The notes: generated by a model from the letters alone, not told the origin. Counted from the stretch's first letter, positions 8,178 through 16,828 are shown. The stretch: DNA of 64,000 nt from SABY01 sp964523795 (GCA_964523795.1 CAZGAO010000013.1:12594-76593); one strand, 5' to 3'. Numbers and translations are program-made.

Positions 8178-9008
8178 ATGAAAACTGCATCAGCCATTAT
8201 CCAAAACATTCCAAATATCCAATTTGCCGAAAGTGGCAATTTTATCCTTCTGGCCGGCCCGTGCGTGATAGAGGACGAAGAATCACCCTTTGTCATTGCC
8301 GAAACGATTTTAAAGATTACCCGCAGCCTTGAAATCCCCTTTGTATTTAAGGCTTCCTACCGAAAGGCCAACCGCTCCAAGCTATCATCGTTTAGCGGTA
8401 TTGGCGACGAAAAGGCCTTGGCTGTGCTGGGCAATATTCGCAAGCAATTTAATATTCCGGTGGTAACGGATATTCATACCGCCGAAGAAGCAGCTATGGC
8501 TGCTCCCTTTGTGGATGTGCTGCAAATCCCGGCTTTTTTGTGCCGCCAAACCGATTTGCTGCTGGCGGCTGCCCGCACGGGCAAGGTGGTGAATATTAAA
8601 AAAGGCCAGTTCCTCTCGGCAGAGTCCATGCGGTTTGCCGTTGATAAGGTGCGCGAGGGAGGCAATATGCAGATTATGCTTACCGAACGTGGGACTACCT
8701 TTGGCTACCACGACCTGGTGGTGGATTACCGCAGCATCCCCGAGATGCAGAAAAACGCGGTTCCCGTTCTGCTCGATTGCACCCACTCGCTGCAGCAGCC
8801 CAACCAAGCTGCCGGCGTTACCGGAGGTCGCCCCGACTTAATCCAAACCATTGCTATGGCTGGCATTGCCACGGGTGCCGATGGTCTATTTATCGAAACA
8901 CATCCCAATCCCGGGCGTGCCCTCTCCGATGGTGCAAATATGCTGCCTCTGAACGAATTAGCCGGTCTGCTCGAAAAATTGGTAAGACTTAGGAAAGCCA
9001 TCCTTTAA
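8178..9008 (+). CDS. kdsA: 3-deoxy-8-phosphooctulonate synthase (KDO-8-P synthase)
   Basis: This 276-residue enzyme condenses phosphoenolpyruvate with arabinose-5-phosphate to KDO-8-phosphate, the first committed step to the KDO of lipopolysaccharide. Family signatures include LLAGPCVIEDE near residue 23, KASYRKANRSKLSSFSG (PEP/A5P site) near 60, and GATTD-equivalent late loops such as IETHPNPGRALSDG near 240. Length is normal. The ATG at 8178 follows a CATCTTTG box at 8145-8152, one base off the TAnnTTTG promoter pattern. It supports a Gram-negative envelope. Confidence 0.96.
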   Translation: MKTASAIIQNIPNIQFAESGNFILLAGPCVIEDEESPFVIAETILKITRSLEIPFVFKASYRKANRSKLSSFSGIGDEKALAVLGNIRKQFNIPVVTDIHTAEEAAMAAPFVDVLQIPAFLCRQTDLLLAAARTGKVVNIKKGQFLSAESMRFAVDKVREGGNMQIMLTERGTTFGYHDLVVDYRSIPEMQKNAVPVLLDCTHSLQQPNQAAGVTGGRPDLIQTIAMAGIATGADGLFIETHPNPGRALSDGANMLPLNELAGLLEKLVRLRKAIL

Positions 9009-9085
9009 GCGGTTCGTTAATTTCATTAAAGTAGCGAATAATGGCTTTGTAATATTTTAACAGTTAGCATTTATAAATATTTTCC

Positions 9086-9093
9086 TATTTTTG
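9086..9093 (+). promoter_or_regulatory. -7 box of the aminotransferase gene
   Basis: TATTTTTG matches TAnnTTTG and lies 46 bp before the ATG at 9139. Confidence 0.5.
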
Positions 9094-9138
9094 TTTGCTT
9101 CAAAATCTATATTTTCCATTAACTAAATTGTTGAAAAA

Positions 9139-10455
9139 ATGAAAGATACACCCATCGCTTTTGATATTGTCAAAGCAAAAATTAGCGAAAGCGGATTAAA
9201 GCGCGTAGGCGATGCCTCCATCCGGGAAATTAAAAAACTGATCGATCAGATCGAAAAAGCCAGTGGCGAAAAATTTGTTCGCATGGAAATGGGTATTCCG
9301 GGTCTGCCCCCAACGCGCATTGGCACCGAGGCTCAAAAGGCTGCTTTGGATAAAGGTGTAGCTGCCATTTACCCCGATATTTTTGGTATTGCTCCGCTCA
9401 AAGTGCAGATAGCAAAATTCGTAAAAAACTTTATGAATATTGAGGTCAGCAGCGAGGGCTGCCTGCCAACGGTGGGTTCGATGCAGGGAAGTTTTGCTGC
9501 CTTTATGACCCTCAACCGTATGTATGCCAATCGTGAGGGTACACTGTTTCTGGACCCGGGTTTTCCGGTACACAAGCAACAGCTCAGGGTGATGGGGCAG
9601 GGTTGGGATTCGTTTGATGTGTATAATTATCGTGGCGAAAAGCTGCGCGAAAAACTCGAATCTTATCTTGCTACCGGACGTTTTTGTTCGCTGCTTTATT
9701 CCAATCCCAACAATCCCTCCTGGATTTGCTTTACCGACACAGAATTGAAAATTATCGGCGAGCTGGCCAACAAGTACAATATCATCGTTATCGAAGACCT
9801 GGCTTATTTTGGTATGGATTTTCGTAAGGATTATTCCAAGCCCGGCGTGCCCCCTTACCAACCTACCGTAGCCAATTACACCGATAACTTTGTCTTGCTT
9901 ATCTCCAGTTCAAAAGTGTTTAGCTATGCCGGCGAGCGGGTAGGGATGATGGTAATTTCCGATAAGTTGTTTAACACCACTGCTCCCGATCTGCTCCGCT
10001 ATTACAAATCGGATAATGTGGGTTATGCCATGATTTTTGGTACCTTGTATTCGCTAAGCTCAGGCACCAATCACTCCTCGCAATACGCGCTATCAGCTAT
10101 GCTGGAAGCTGCCAATAACGGGAGTTTCGACTTTGTGGATGTGGTGAAGGAATATGGCAAGAAAGCCAAAATAATGAAACGTATGTTTTTGGATAATGGT
10201 TTCAAGATTGTTTATGATAAAGATGAGGATAAGCCCATTGCCGATGGCTTTTACTTCACCTTTTCTTATCCTGGATTTTCGGGGGCCGAACTGCTGGAAG
10301 AAATGTTATATTATGGCATCTCAGCGATAACTCTCGACATTACCGGCAGCGAACGCCACGAAGGTATCCGCGCCTGCGTGTCACTGGTAAACCGCTTGCA
10401 GTTTCCAGAACTGGAAAAACGGCTGCAAAAATTTAATGGGGATCATAAACCCTGA
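9139..10455 (+). CDS. PLP-dependent class I/II aminotransferase
   Basis: This 438-residue fold-type I enzyme carries the PLP lysine at K259 in SSSKVFSYAGERVG. NPNNPSWICF (about 195) and the aspartate segment VIEDLAYFGMD (about 220) are the usual cofactor contacts of aspartate-aminotransferase-like proteins. The amino donor and acceptor cannot be assigned from sequence. It is cytoplasmic, complete, and followed by a clear intrinsic terminator at 10496-10534, so it is a single-gene unit. Confidence 0.9.
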   Translation: MKDTPIAFDIVKAKISESGLKRVGDASIREIKKLIDQIEKASGEKFVRMEMGIPGLPPTRIGTEAQKAALDKGVAAIYPDIFGIAPLKVQIAKFVKNFMNIEVSSEGCLPTVGSMQGSFAAFMTLNRMYANREGTLFLDPGFPVHKQQLRVMGQGWDSFDVYNYRGEKLREKLESYLATGRFCSLLYSNPNNPSWICFTDTELKIIGELANKYNIIVIEDLAYFGMDFRKDYSKPGVPPYQPTVANYTDNFVLLISSSKVFSYAGERVGMMVISDKLFNTTAPDLLRYYKSDNVGYAMIFGTLYSLSSGTNHSSQYALSAMLEAANNGSFDFVDVVKEYGKKAKIMKRMFLDNGFKIVYDKDEDKPIADGFYFTFSYPGFSGAELLEEMLYYGISAITLDITGSERHEGIRACVSLVNRLQFPELEKRLQKFNGDHKP

Positions 10456-10495
10456 AAGATTTCCAATTAGATCAGATTTTAATGTCATTCTTTTT

Positions 10496-10534
10496 AATCA
10501 GGGCTTCACTTTTAGTGAAACCCTGATTTTTTTT
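10496..10534 (+). terminator. Rho-independent terminator of the aminotransferase gene
   Basis: AATCAGGG (10496-10503) pairs with CCCTGATT (10521-10528). TTCACT/AGTGAA extends the stem, and a run of T follows. Confidence 0.85.
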
Positions 10535-10621
10535 AGTCATAGCATGGCTCAGACCGTGAATTCGGATTTAAGTCATAGCATGGCTTTGAGCCATACTATG
10601 ACTTTTAGCCATACTATGACT
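10535..10621. repeat. Cluster of four AGTCATAGCATGGCT repeats in inverted pairs
   Basis: Copies are at 10535-10549 and 10571-10585 (AGTCATAGCATGGCT) and, inverted, at 10589-10603 and 10607-10621 (AGCCATACTATGACT). The cluster fills the gap between two convergent genes. Variants occur at 2357-2428 and 21657-21689. Confidence 0.75.
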
Positions 10622-10623
10622 TT

Positions 10624-10983
10624 TTAACTCATGATCTGGAAGTAGCCAGGCTCAAAAACCAGTTCTACCAAATAGATGATAAAACTGAGAATGATGGCAA
10701 ATACAAACGCCCATCCAAAGCCATCTACTTTAATGCCTTTTAAAATCATTCCAAAAAACCACAAGAGCAGGGTGTCCAAAGCCACAATGACCAGCCCAAA
10801 ATACAAGGCCGAGATCGGGATTTCACATAAGCCAAAGGTGGGCGCAATAAGCATGTTGAGGATCGAGATGGGAATGGCAACCACAAAAGCGCAATAGGCT
10901 TTGGTGGTTTTAATGCCTGGCATAAGCAGTAGCAGACCGGCGATAACCAGTACCGAAAGCGAAAATTTGAGTAGTATATCCAT
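10624..10983 (-). CDS. Phage-holin-family four-helix membrane protein
   Basis: This 119-residue protein is almost wholly hydrophobic, with four predicted transmembrane helices (about 4-24, 30-50, 58-82 and 92-112). It matches the small membrane family named phage_holin_4_2, common in chromosomes outside phages. Its function in bacteria is unknown, so the name should not be read as proof of lysis. No lysin or phage gene is adjacent. It converges with the aminotransferase gene. Confidence 0.7.
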   Translation of the reverse strand: MDILLKFSLSVLVIAGLLLLMPGIKTTKAYCAFVVAIPISILNMLIAPTFGLCEIPISALYFGLVIVALDTLLLWFFGMILKGIKVDGFGWAFVFAIILSFIIYLVELVFEPGYFQIMS

Positions 10984-11058
10984 AGCTTTTGTTTTTAAAA
11001 ATAGTGATAAAGATAGTAAAAATAGTAGCGCATGGCAAGTGTGTTAACAAAAATGCGC

Positions 11059-11066
11059 TAATTTTG
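11059..11066 (+). promoter_or_regulatory. -7 box of the glycosyltransferase gene
   Basis: TAATTTTG lies only 16 bp before the TTG start at 11083, so the leader would be about 10 nt. Confidence 0.5.
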
Positions 11067-11082
11067 CATAAAATGATATGCT

Positions 11083-12213
11083 TTGAAGATAGCTGTAAAT
11101 ACACGACTTTTACTTAAAGGCAGGCTCGAAGGCATTGGTTGGTTTAGCTACGAGACACTTAAAAGGATTACTCGGGCGCATCCCGAGCACGAGTTTTATT
11201 TTTTGTTCGACCGCAAATATGACGAAGAATTTATTTTTGCGTCCAATGTGCACCCCGTGGTAATACCTCCCCAGGCCAGGCATCCCTTGCTTTATTACCT
11301 CTGGTTCGAGCAGGCTGTTCCGCGCGTTTTGCGTAAGATTGGTGCTGATCTGTTTTTTTCGCCCGATGGCTATTTGTCGCTGAACACGAGAGTTCCCTCA
11401 ATGAACGTATTTCACGACCTTAACTTCGAGCACTATCCCAAAGATCTTCCCTGGATTGAGCGTAAATTCTACCGCCATTATTTTCCTGAATACGCCCATA
11501 AAGCCCGGCGCATTGCCACTGTGTCAGAATATTCGAAAAGTGATATTGTGAAACTTTACGGGGTGGATAAAACCAAAATTGATGTGGTTTATAATGGGGC
11601 TAACGAAAATTTTAAACCTATATCTTCTTTTGAAATTGAGAACACCCGGGAGAAATATTCCGGAGGCTCGCCGTATTTTATTTTCGTAGGTTCCTTGCAT
11701 CCACGCAAGAATCTGGCGCGGCTATTTGCTGCTTTCGATTTATTTAAAAAATCGGATGATCGAGACGTGAAATTGCTGATTGTGGGCGAAAAGAAATGGT
11801 GGACCACCGAAATTGATACTGCCTTTGAAAAGATGCAGGCCAAGGAGGATGTGATCTTTGCCGGTCGGCTCACCATCATCGACCTGCACCTGGTGCTGGC
11901 TTCGGCATTGGCAACGGCTTATGTGAGTTATTTCGAGGGCTTTGGCATTCCTATCGTCGAGTCCTATTATTGCGATGTGCCTGTTATCACCTCAAATGTT
12001 ACTTCGATGCCCGAAGTGGCCGCTGATGCCGCTTTGCTGGTCGATCCCTTCTCGGTGCAATCCATTGCCGATGCGCTTACCCAAATGGCCAAAGATGAAA
12101 GCCTGCGCCAGGATTTGATCGAAAAAGGTCGGGAACGACTTAAAATGTTTAGTTGGCAGAAAACATCGGAGCGGCTTTGGGCTTCTATGCAAAACCTGAT
12201 GGAACAGTTATGA
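11083..12213 (+). CDS. GT-B glycosyltransferase (family 4 type)
   Basis: This 376-residue enzyme transfers a sugar from a nucleotide-sugar donor. It starts at a TTG (KIAVNTRLLLKGRLEGIGWF follows, matching the usual N-terminus of this family). The C-terminal donor domain has FVGSLHPRKNLARL (about 203-216) and the E-x7-E-like motif SYFEGFGIPIVESYYCDVPV (about 286-305), then TSMPEVAADAALLVDP. The product is probably for cell-surface polysaccharide, but donor and acceptor are unknown. Its TGA overlaps the ATG of the next gene (ATGA), so the two are translationally coupled. Confidence 0.88.
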   Translation: MKIAVNTRLLLKGRLEGIGWFSYETLKRITRAHPEHEFYFLFDRKYDEEFIFASNVHPVVIPPQARHPLLYYLWFEQAVPRVLRKIGADLFFSPDGYLSLNTRVPSMNVFHDLNFEHYPKDLPWIERKFYRHYFPEYAHKARRIATVSEYSKSDIVKLYGVDKTKIDVVYNGANENFKPISSFEIENTREKYSGGSPYFIFVGSLHPRKNLARLFAAFDLFKKSDDRDVKLLIVGEKKWWTTEIDTAFEKMQAKEDVIFAGRLTIIDLHLVLASALATAYVSYFEGFGIPIVESYYCDVPVITSNVTSMPEVAADAALLVDPFSVQSIADALTQMAKDESLRQDLIEKGRERLKMFSWQKTSERLWASMQNLMEQL

Positions 12214-12809
12214 AAGTTTTAAGGCTTATCCTTTTTTTAAGTTTATTTGTGGCTCAGGCTGCTTTGGCTCAAAGCGAGGGCTTTGCTGTAAAAACATCCT
12301 TGGAATTTTTAAATAATCTTCAGAAAAACGATTTTGCTGCCAACCGACAATATATGGCTTCCTTGTATGCCAATGATGATTTTGAAAAGAAATTGCAACA
12401 ATCGTGGGATTATCAGTTGCAGCAATTGGGAGATTATCAAAACCTAAAGAGTACGAAATATGATAATTTCAGGGACTACGAAATTGTTTATCTCACTTGC
12501 GAATTTGCCAAATCGAATTACACCCTAAAATTTGTTTTCAACAACAAACAGCAAATCACCGATGTATATTTTATTCCCTACCCGCCGCTCATTGCTGCCG
12601 GCGACTTAACCACGCTTTGGATCATCCTCTTTATCATTTTTTGGGAGTTGGCCTGGAAAGCGATGGGGCTTTGGAAAGCTGGCAAAAACCGCCAACTGGT
12701 CTGGTTTGTTAGTATTTTTATCCTGCCAACGTTTGGCATCCTGCCTATTGTTTATTCGCTGTTTATTTCGGAAAAAACAGGGAAGGGCGCGCGTAGAGAA
12801 AATTCATGA
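12210..12809 (+). CDS. Secreted/membrane protein with C-terminal DUF5652-like region
   Basis: This 199-residue protein starts at the ATG at 12210, which overlaps the glycosyltransferase stop and gives a proper signal peptide (MKVLRLILFLSLFVAQAALA). Residues about 22-125 are a soluble periplasmic part with a small alpha/beta look (tyrosine-rich, reminiscent of DUF3887-like domains). Two transmembrane helices follow (about 130-150 and 163-185) with the pattern WELAWKAMGLWKAGKN, as in DUF5652. Function is unknown. The last codons and the TGA stop lie inside the 22-bp palindrome at 12796-12817. Confidence 0.7.
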   Translation: MKVLRLILFLSLFVAQAALAQSEGFAVKTSLEFLNNLQKNDFAANRQYMASLYANDDFEKKLQQSWDYQLQQLGDYQNLKSTKYDNFRDYEIVYLTCEFAKSNYTLKFVFNNKQQITDVYFIPYPPLIAAGDLTTLWIILFIIFWELAWKAMGLWKAGKNRQLVWFVSIFILPTFGILPIVYSLFISEKTGKGARRENS

Positions 12810-12882
12810 ATTTTCTCGTTGTAATGATGGAGAAAATTCATGAATTTTCTCAACGGAATGTAACGTAACGCAATGTTGCGTT
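12796..12882. repeat. Two copies of a perfect 22-bp palindrome plus a third palindrome
   Basis: GAGAAAATTCATGAATTTTC plus TC (12796-12817 and 12830-12851) is its own reverse complement and occurs twice, 34 bp apart. AACGCAATGTTGCGTT (12867-12882) is a third inverted repeat. The set lies at the convergent junction with fabI and could form cruciforms or a two-way terminator. Confidence 0.8.
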
Positions 12883-12890
12883 TCGTTTCG

Positions 12891-13766
12891 TTAATCCAAA
12901 ATCCCCAAATCTATATCGATATCCTCGGGTTCGGGGCAATCCTTACATTCCAGGCTGCGGTTGTACATTTGCATAGCGCGGTAGCTCATACCCATGCTCG
13001 AAAATCCGCCATCGTGATACAGGTTTTGCATGGTTACCTTTTTGGTGAGGTCGCTAAAAAGGGTAACGCAATAGTCGGCGCACTCTTCGCTGGAGGCATT
13101 GCCCAGTGGCGACATACGTTCGGTAAAATCCATCAGCCCATCGATACCTTTAACGCCGCTACCAGCCGTTGTTTTGGTGGGCGATTGCGAAATAGTGTTC
13201 ACACGGATCTTGCGCTCGCGGCCATATATGTATCCAAAGCTGCGACCAATCGATTCGAGCAGAGCCTTGGCATCGGCCATATCGTTGTAGCGATAAAGCG
13301 TGCGCTGCGCTGCCACGTACGACAATCCTACCACAGAGCCCCATTCGTTGATGGCATCCTGCTTATAGGCTATCTGCAAAACCTTGTGAAAGGAAACCGC
13401 AGAGATATCAAGGGTTTTCATCAGGAAGTTATAATTAAGATCGTTGTAGGGTTTGCCCTTACGCACGTTCATCGACATGCCAATGGAATGAAGGATGAAA
13501 TCGATTTTGCCACCGAAGTGCTCCATGGTTTTTTTTATCAGTTCTTCCAGATCTTTTTCACTGGTAGCATCAGCAGGAATAATCAGCGAGCCTGTTCTTT
13601 CGGCCAGCTCATCCAGCGCACCAAAACGCAGGGCTACGGGCGTGTTGGTCAGCACAAATTCTGCCCCTTCTTCGTGGGCTTTCTCGGCTACTTTCCAGGC
13701 TATTGATAAATCGTTAAGTGCCCCGAAGATGATTCCCTTTTTTCCTTTTAATAAATTATAAGCCAT
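12891..13766 (-). CDS. fabI: Enoyl-[acyl-carrier-protein] reductase (NADH)
   Basis: This 291-residue short-chain-dehydrogenase-like enzyme reduces the trans-2-enoyl-ACP in the last step of each fatty-acid elongation round. FabI features are the altered glycine motif FGALNDLSIAW near residue 14, and the Y-x6-K catalytic pair in RYNDMADAKALLES (about 155-170). SQSPTKTTAGSGV is the substrate-loop region. A cysteine-containing acidic tail CKDCPEPEDIDIDLGILD extends beyond the classical fold. It is the target class of triclosan-like inhibitors. A TAATTTTG promoter box is at 13802-13809 on the same strand. Confidence 0.96.
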   Translation of the reverse strand: MAYNLLKGKKGIIFGALNDLSIAWKVAEKAHEEGAEFVLTNTPVALRFGALDELAERTGSLIIPADATSEKDLEELIKKTMEHFGGKIDFILHSIGMSMNVRKGKPYNDLNYNFLMKTLDISAVSFHKVLQIAYKQDAINEWGSVVGLSYVAAQRTLYRYNDMADAKALLESIGRSFGYIYGRERKIRVNTISQSPTKTTAGSGVKGIDGLMDFTERMSPLGNASSEECADYCVTLFSDLTKKVTMQNLYHDGGFSSMGMSYRAMQMYNRSLECKDCPEPEDIDIDLGILD

Positions 13767-13801
13767 GTCTTTTCTTAATTTAGATTTGATTTAAACAGCG
13801 A

Positions 13802-13809
13802 CAAAATTA
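13802..13809 (-). promoter_or_regulatory. -7 box of fabI
   Basis: Minus-strand TAATTTTG, 36 bp before the ATG at 13766. Confidence 0.55.
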
Positions 13810-13926
13810 CAATTATTATTATAGCTGAATAATTCGATTTACAAAACCGGGAAAACATAAAGGATTGAAAATTTATCAGTTCGACCAGCTCGACAAGCTT
13901 ACTGGCCGTGCCTACTGCTTACTAAT

Positions 13927-14128
13927 TAGTGTCTGTCCATAAAGTCGTAGTTTTTGAATTGCCCCGGGTTTTAACCCGGGGAAAATGATTTTGAAGATGA
14001 AAGCCCCTCGATTTCGCCACGCCTATGGCGTGGCGAAATCGAGGGGCTTTCATCCTTCTCATTCAATCCCCGCCCTAAAGGGCGAGGCAATTCAGAAATC
14101 AAATAACTTACTTTAAAGACAAACACTA
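13927..14128. repeat. MITE-like element A, copy 1 (202 bp)
   Basis: The ends are TAGTGTCTGTCCATAAAGT and, inverted, TAGTGTTTGTCTTTAAAGTA. Inside are GCCCCGGGTTTTAACCCGGGG, a perfect 28-bp inverted repeat with a 3-base loop (13996-14023 with 14027-14054) and the hairpin CGCCCTAAAGGGCG. GAATTGCC (13956-13963) and GGCAATTC (14086-14093) form a further outer pair. No coding capacity. A second copy is at 40683-40886. The element explains most of the gene-free stretch 13767-14192. Confidence 0.8.
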
Positions 14129-14152
14129 ATTACTGCTTACTAATTACTACCT

Positions 14153-14187
14153 ACTGCCCACTGCTCACTGCCCACTGCTCACTGCCG
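14153..14187. repeat. Heptamer tandem repeat (ACTGCYC)
   Basis: Five consecutive 7-bp units (ACTGCCC, ACTGCTC, ACTGCCC, ACTGCTC, ACTGCCG) abut the recN stop codon. Degenerate units extend left to about 14130, and similar sequence (TGCCTACTGCTTACTAAT) also stands on the far side of element A. Confidence 0.7.
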
Positions 14188-14192
14188 CCTGC

Positions 14193-15848
14193 CTACTTCC
14201 TCATCAACTCCTCAGCGGTTTTTATGGCGGAGCTGCTCACCGTAGTATCCGATAGCATTTTGGCAATTTCGATAATGCGCTGCTCCTGGTTTAGAATGTT
14301 AACGTGGGTAATGGTTTCCTCGGCATCCTGGTCTTTGGATACCAGGTAGTGATTTTGTCCGCGTGCGGCAATCTGCGGCAGATGAGTGATGGCGATGATT
14401 TGTAAGTCCTTCCCCATTTGCTGCATAATAGCGGCCATCTTAGCAGCTACCTCGCCCGAAACGCCACTGTCGATTTCATCGAAAATAATGGTGGAAACCA
14501 GATTTTTAACCGCCACCTGCGCTTTAATGGCAAGCATCAGGCGCGAAAGCTCACCACCGGAAGCAATCTTTGACATCTCGAGCATTTCGCTGTTTTTGTT
14601 GGCATTAAACAAAAAATTGACCCGGTCGATGCCATTTTCGGCAGGTTGATCCAGCTTATCAAAATGTATCTTCACCTGGGCGTGCGGCATCCCAATTTGC
14701 GCAATAGTTTTCGCAATATTTGCTGCCAGTTCGCATACATGTTTTTTACGAATTCCCGAGAGCTGTTCTGCCACCTTTGATAAAGCACTCAGGTGGGCAT
14801 CGCATTGTTTTTCCAACTTAGCTATTTCGTGGGCGAGCGATGAATAATCTTGTATTTTTTGCGCGTAGTCTTCTTGTATTTTCAAAAGTTCATCAATGCT
14901 GCTCACTTTATGCTTTTGCTGAAGCCTATAAATCAAATTGATGCGCTCGTTGAGGTCTTCGGTGCGCGAGGGGTTTACCTCGATGTGTTCATCTATTTTA
15001 TTGATTTCGGATGAAATATCGTTCAAATCGAGGTAGTTGCTTTCGATGCGCTGATATATTGCCGCTAGTTCCTGCGACATTTTAGCCAGGGGTTTTAATT
15101 CGGCAATAAGCTCCCCAAACTGTGCATTAAGCCCGTGCTCACGATCCATCGTCTGGGCTGCGTTGAACAGATGACTTTTGATTTCTTCGGCATGTTCGAG
15201 TATGGCGAGCTCTTCCTCCGTTTCTTCTTGTTCTCCTGATCTAAGTTGCGCTTTTTCGAGTTCTTCGTGTTGGAAAATCAAAAAATCCTGTTCGCCAGCC
15301 TTTGTCCTTTCGGTTTCTTTATAATCCTTCAGCTCAGCCTGAAGCTTTTTGTAGGCGAAAAAACTTCCCTTATATTCTGATAAGAGGGCGGCATTTTTAC
15401 AAAAATTATCCACCACCGCAAGCTGGAAGGCATTGTCGTGGATAAGGGCTGTGCTGTTTTGCGAATGCAGATCGACCAGTTGGGAGGCAAGCTCGCGCAG
15501 TTGGTTCAGGGCAACCGGAGTATCGTTGATAAAGGCCCGCGATTTTCCTGAGGGCAATATTTCGCGCCGCAGGATGGTAGTTGCCGGATCGAAGTCAAGA
15601 TTGTTTTGTGTGAAAAAATCTTCGTAGCTATTTCGTTGGGTATCAAAAATACCTTCTACAATGCACTTTTCTGATTTATTTTTTAATGCCTGCAAATCGG
15701 CACGCTGCCCTAAGATTAATGATAAGGCCCCCAGGATGATGGATTTGCCAGCTCCTGTTTCGCCTGTTATCACCGAAAAGCCATCGAAGAACTTGGCTTC
15801 GAGACCTTGGATGAGTGCGTAATTTTTTATGGTAAGATGCTTAAGCAC
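14193..15848 (-). CDS. recN: DNA repair protein RecN
   Basis: This 551-residue SMC-like ATPase acts in double-strand break repair. The head is split: Walker A GETGAGKSIILGAL near residue 28, then a long coiled coil (about 150-370), then the C-terminal signature ASGGELSRLMLAIK (about 430) and Walker B TIIFDEIDSGVSG (about 455). Length is normal. It is the last gene of the leftward bamD-rpoZ-coaBC-porD-recN group but also has a good promoter box of its own at 15878-15885. Confidence 0.96.
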   Translation of the reverse strand: MLKHLTIKNYALIQGLEAKFFDGFSVITGETGAGKSIILGALSLILGQRADLQALKNKSEKCIVEGIFDTQRNSYEDFFTQNNLDFDPATTILRREILPSGKSRAFINDTPVALNQLRELASQLVDLHSQNSTALIHDNAFQLAVVDNFCKNAALLSEYKGSFFAYKKLQAELKDYKETERTKAGEQDFLIFQHEELEKAQLRSGEQEETEEELAILEHAEEIKSHLFNAAQTMDREHGLNAQFGELIAELKPLAKMSQELAAIYQRIESNYLDLNDISSEINKIDEHIEVNPSRTEDLNERINLIYRLQQKHKVSSIDELLKIQEDYAQKIQDYSSLAHEIAKLEKQCDAHLSALSKVAEQLSGIRKKHVCELAANIAKTIAQIGMPHAQVKIHFDKLDQPAENGIDRVNFLFNANKNSEMLEMSKIASGGELSRLMLAIKAQVAVKNLVSTIIFDEIDSGVSGEVAAKMAAIMQQMGKDLQIIAITHLPQIAARGQNHYLVSKDQDAEETITHVNILNQEQRIIEIAKMLSDTTVSSSAIKTAEELMRK

Positions 15849-15877
15849 GATCGTCTATTTTCTTTTTTAGTGCCCTG

Positions 15878-15885
15878 CAAAAGTA
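15878..15885 (-). promoter_or_regulatory. -7 box of recN
   Basis: Minus-strand TACTTTTG, 30 bp before the ATG at 15848. Confidence 0.55.
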
Positions 15886-15928
15886 TAGAAATCTGCTTTG
15901 CTGCAATCAGCTTATTGATAAAGACTGC

Positions 15929-16828
15929 TTAATTCTGGCTGATAATTTTTTGATAATCGTTGGCGTGGGAAGGATCGATCTCTTTGAGGATGTTTACGGC
16001 TTTGGTTTTGTCCATGGGGGCAGCATCCGAAAAGATGTTGATAAACTCATCGCGTTTGGCTTCCATAAACAGTTGCATGATAAAGAGCCGGGGCTTTTCG
16101 CGATGGGTGCGTTGCAATAGTTCGAGGGCTTCCATCACTCCCTGGCGCCCATTTTCTACATTGTCGTACATCAAATCAAGGCCGTTGCGATGAAACTGGT
16201 AGTTGGCCTTGCGGATGCTGCTATAAGATGAATTGGTTAGATTTTCGGCCAGCCAGTAACGATTTTTCATACTCTCGAAGGCCTTCCATCCTGATTCGCG
16301 GGCACTCTGAGCCATGTTAACAATGTTTTGAGCCTTTTCAAAATAAGGTGAGCCTCCCATCGACTGAAAGGAATCGAAATCCAGACCGAGAAAAATATAG
16401 ATGTAATAGGCAATAGTGGAGGTTAGGTTAGATGAAAAGGAGCTTTCGTTAAACTCGATGGCCTGGCCTTCCTGCCATTGAAACTGAAAATCGTCATCGA
16501 TGTAATTGAGCACCGTCGAGTTGTAGGAAGTGCCGTAAATGGGTCGCTTCAGCACCAGGTTCATGCGCCCTTTAAACTCATCGGAGGAAAGTTCTTCCAT
16601 GATGGTGATACCGATAGTGCATTCGATACGCTCATCGAGGGTGTATGAATATTGCGTCCAGTGCCGCTCGTTTACAAACTCGTAAAGCCCCTTGCGCAGT
16701 TCGTTAAATTTTTCGCGGTTGGTTTGTTGTATTTGGGGAGCTGATACTTGCACGGAGGCATTAAATTCCTGTGCTGATGCTCCTAGGGCAACGATGAGCG
16801 CGATAATTAACGAAAGAAGTTTGGGCAT
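15929..16828 (-). CDS. PorD/DUF4835 family type IX secretion protein
   Basis: This 299-residue exported protein has a signal peptide (MPKLLSLIIALIVALGASAQ) and the DUF4835 body (starts EFNASVQVSAPQIQQTNREKF). The family includes PorD, which is needed for type IX secretion in some Bacteroidota, probably in the periplasm. Features include the YIDDDFQFQW and LGLDFDSFQSMGGSPYF segments. Its place between coaBC and recN is the usual one in the phylum. Its presence agrees with the sorting-domain proteins elsewhere in the window. Confidence 0.85.
   Translation of the reverse strand: MPKLLSLIIALIVALGASAQEFNASVQVSAPQIQQTNREKFNELRKGLYEFVNERHWTQYSYTLDERIECTIGITIMEELSSDEFKGRMNLVLKRPIYGTSYNSTVLNYIDDDFQFQWQEGQAIEFNESSFSSNLTSTIAYYIYIFLGLDFDSFQSMGGSPYFEKAQNIVNMAQSARESGWKAFESMKNRYWLAENLTNSSYSSIRKANYQFHRNGLDLMYDNVENGRQGVMEALELLQRTHREKPRLFIMQLFMEAKRDEFINIFSDAAPMDKTKAVNILKEIDPSHANDYQKIISQN

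Noticed and set aside
10624..10983. Reading the holin-like gene as evidence of a prophage
   Set aside because: This four-helix family is common in chromosomes, and no lysin, integrase or structural phage gene lies nearby.
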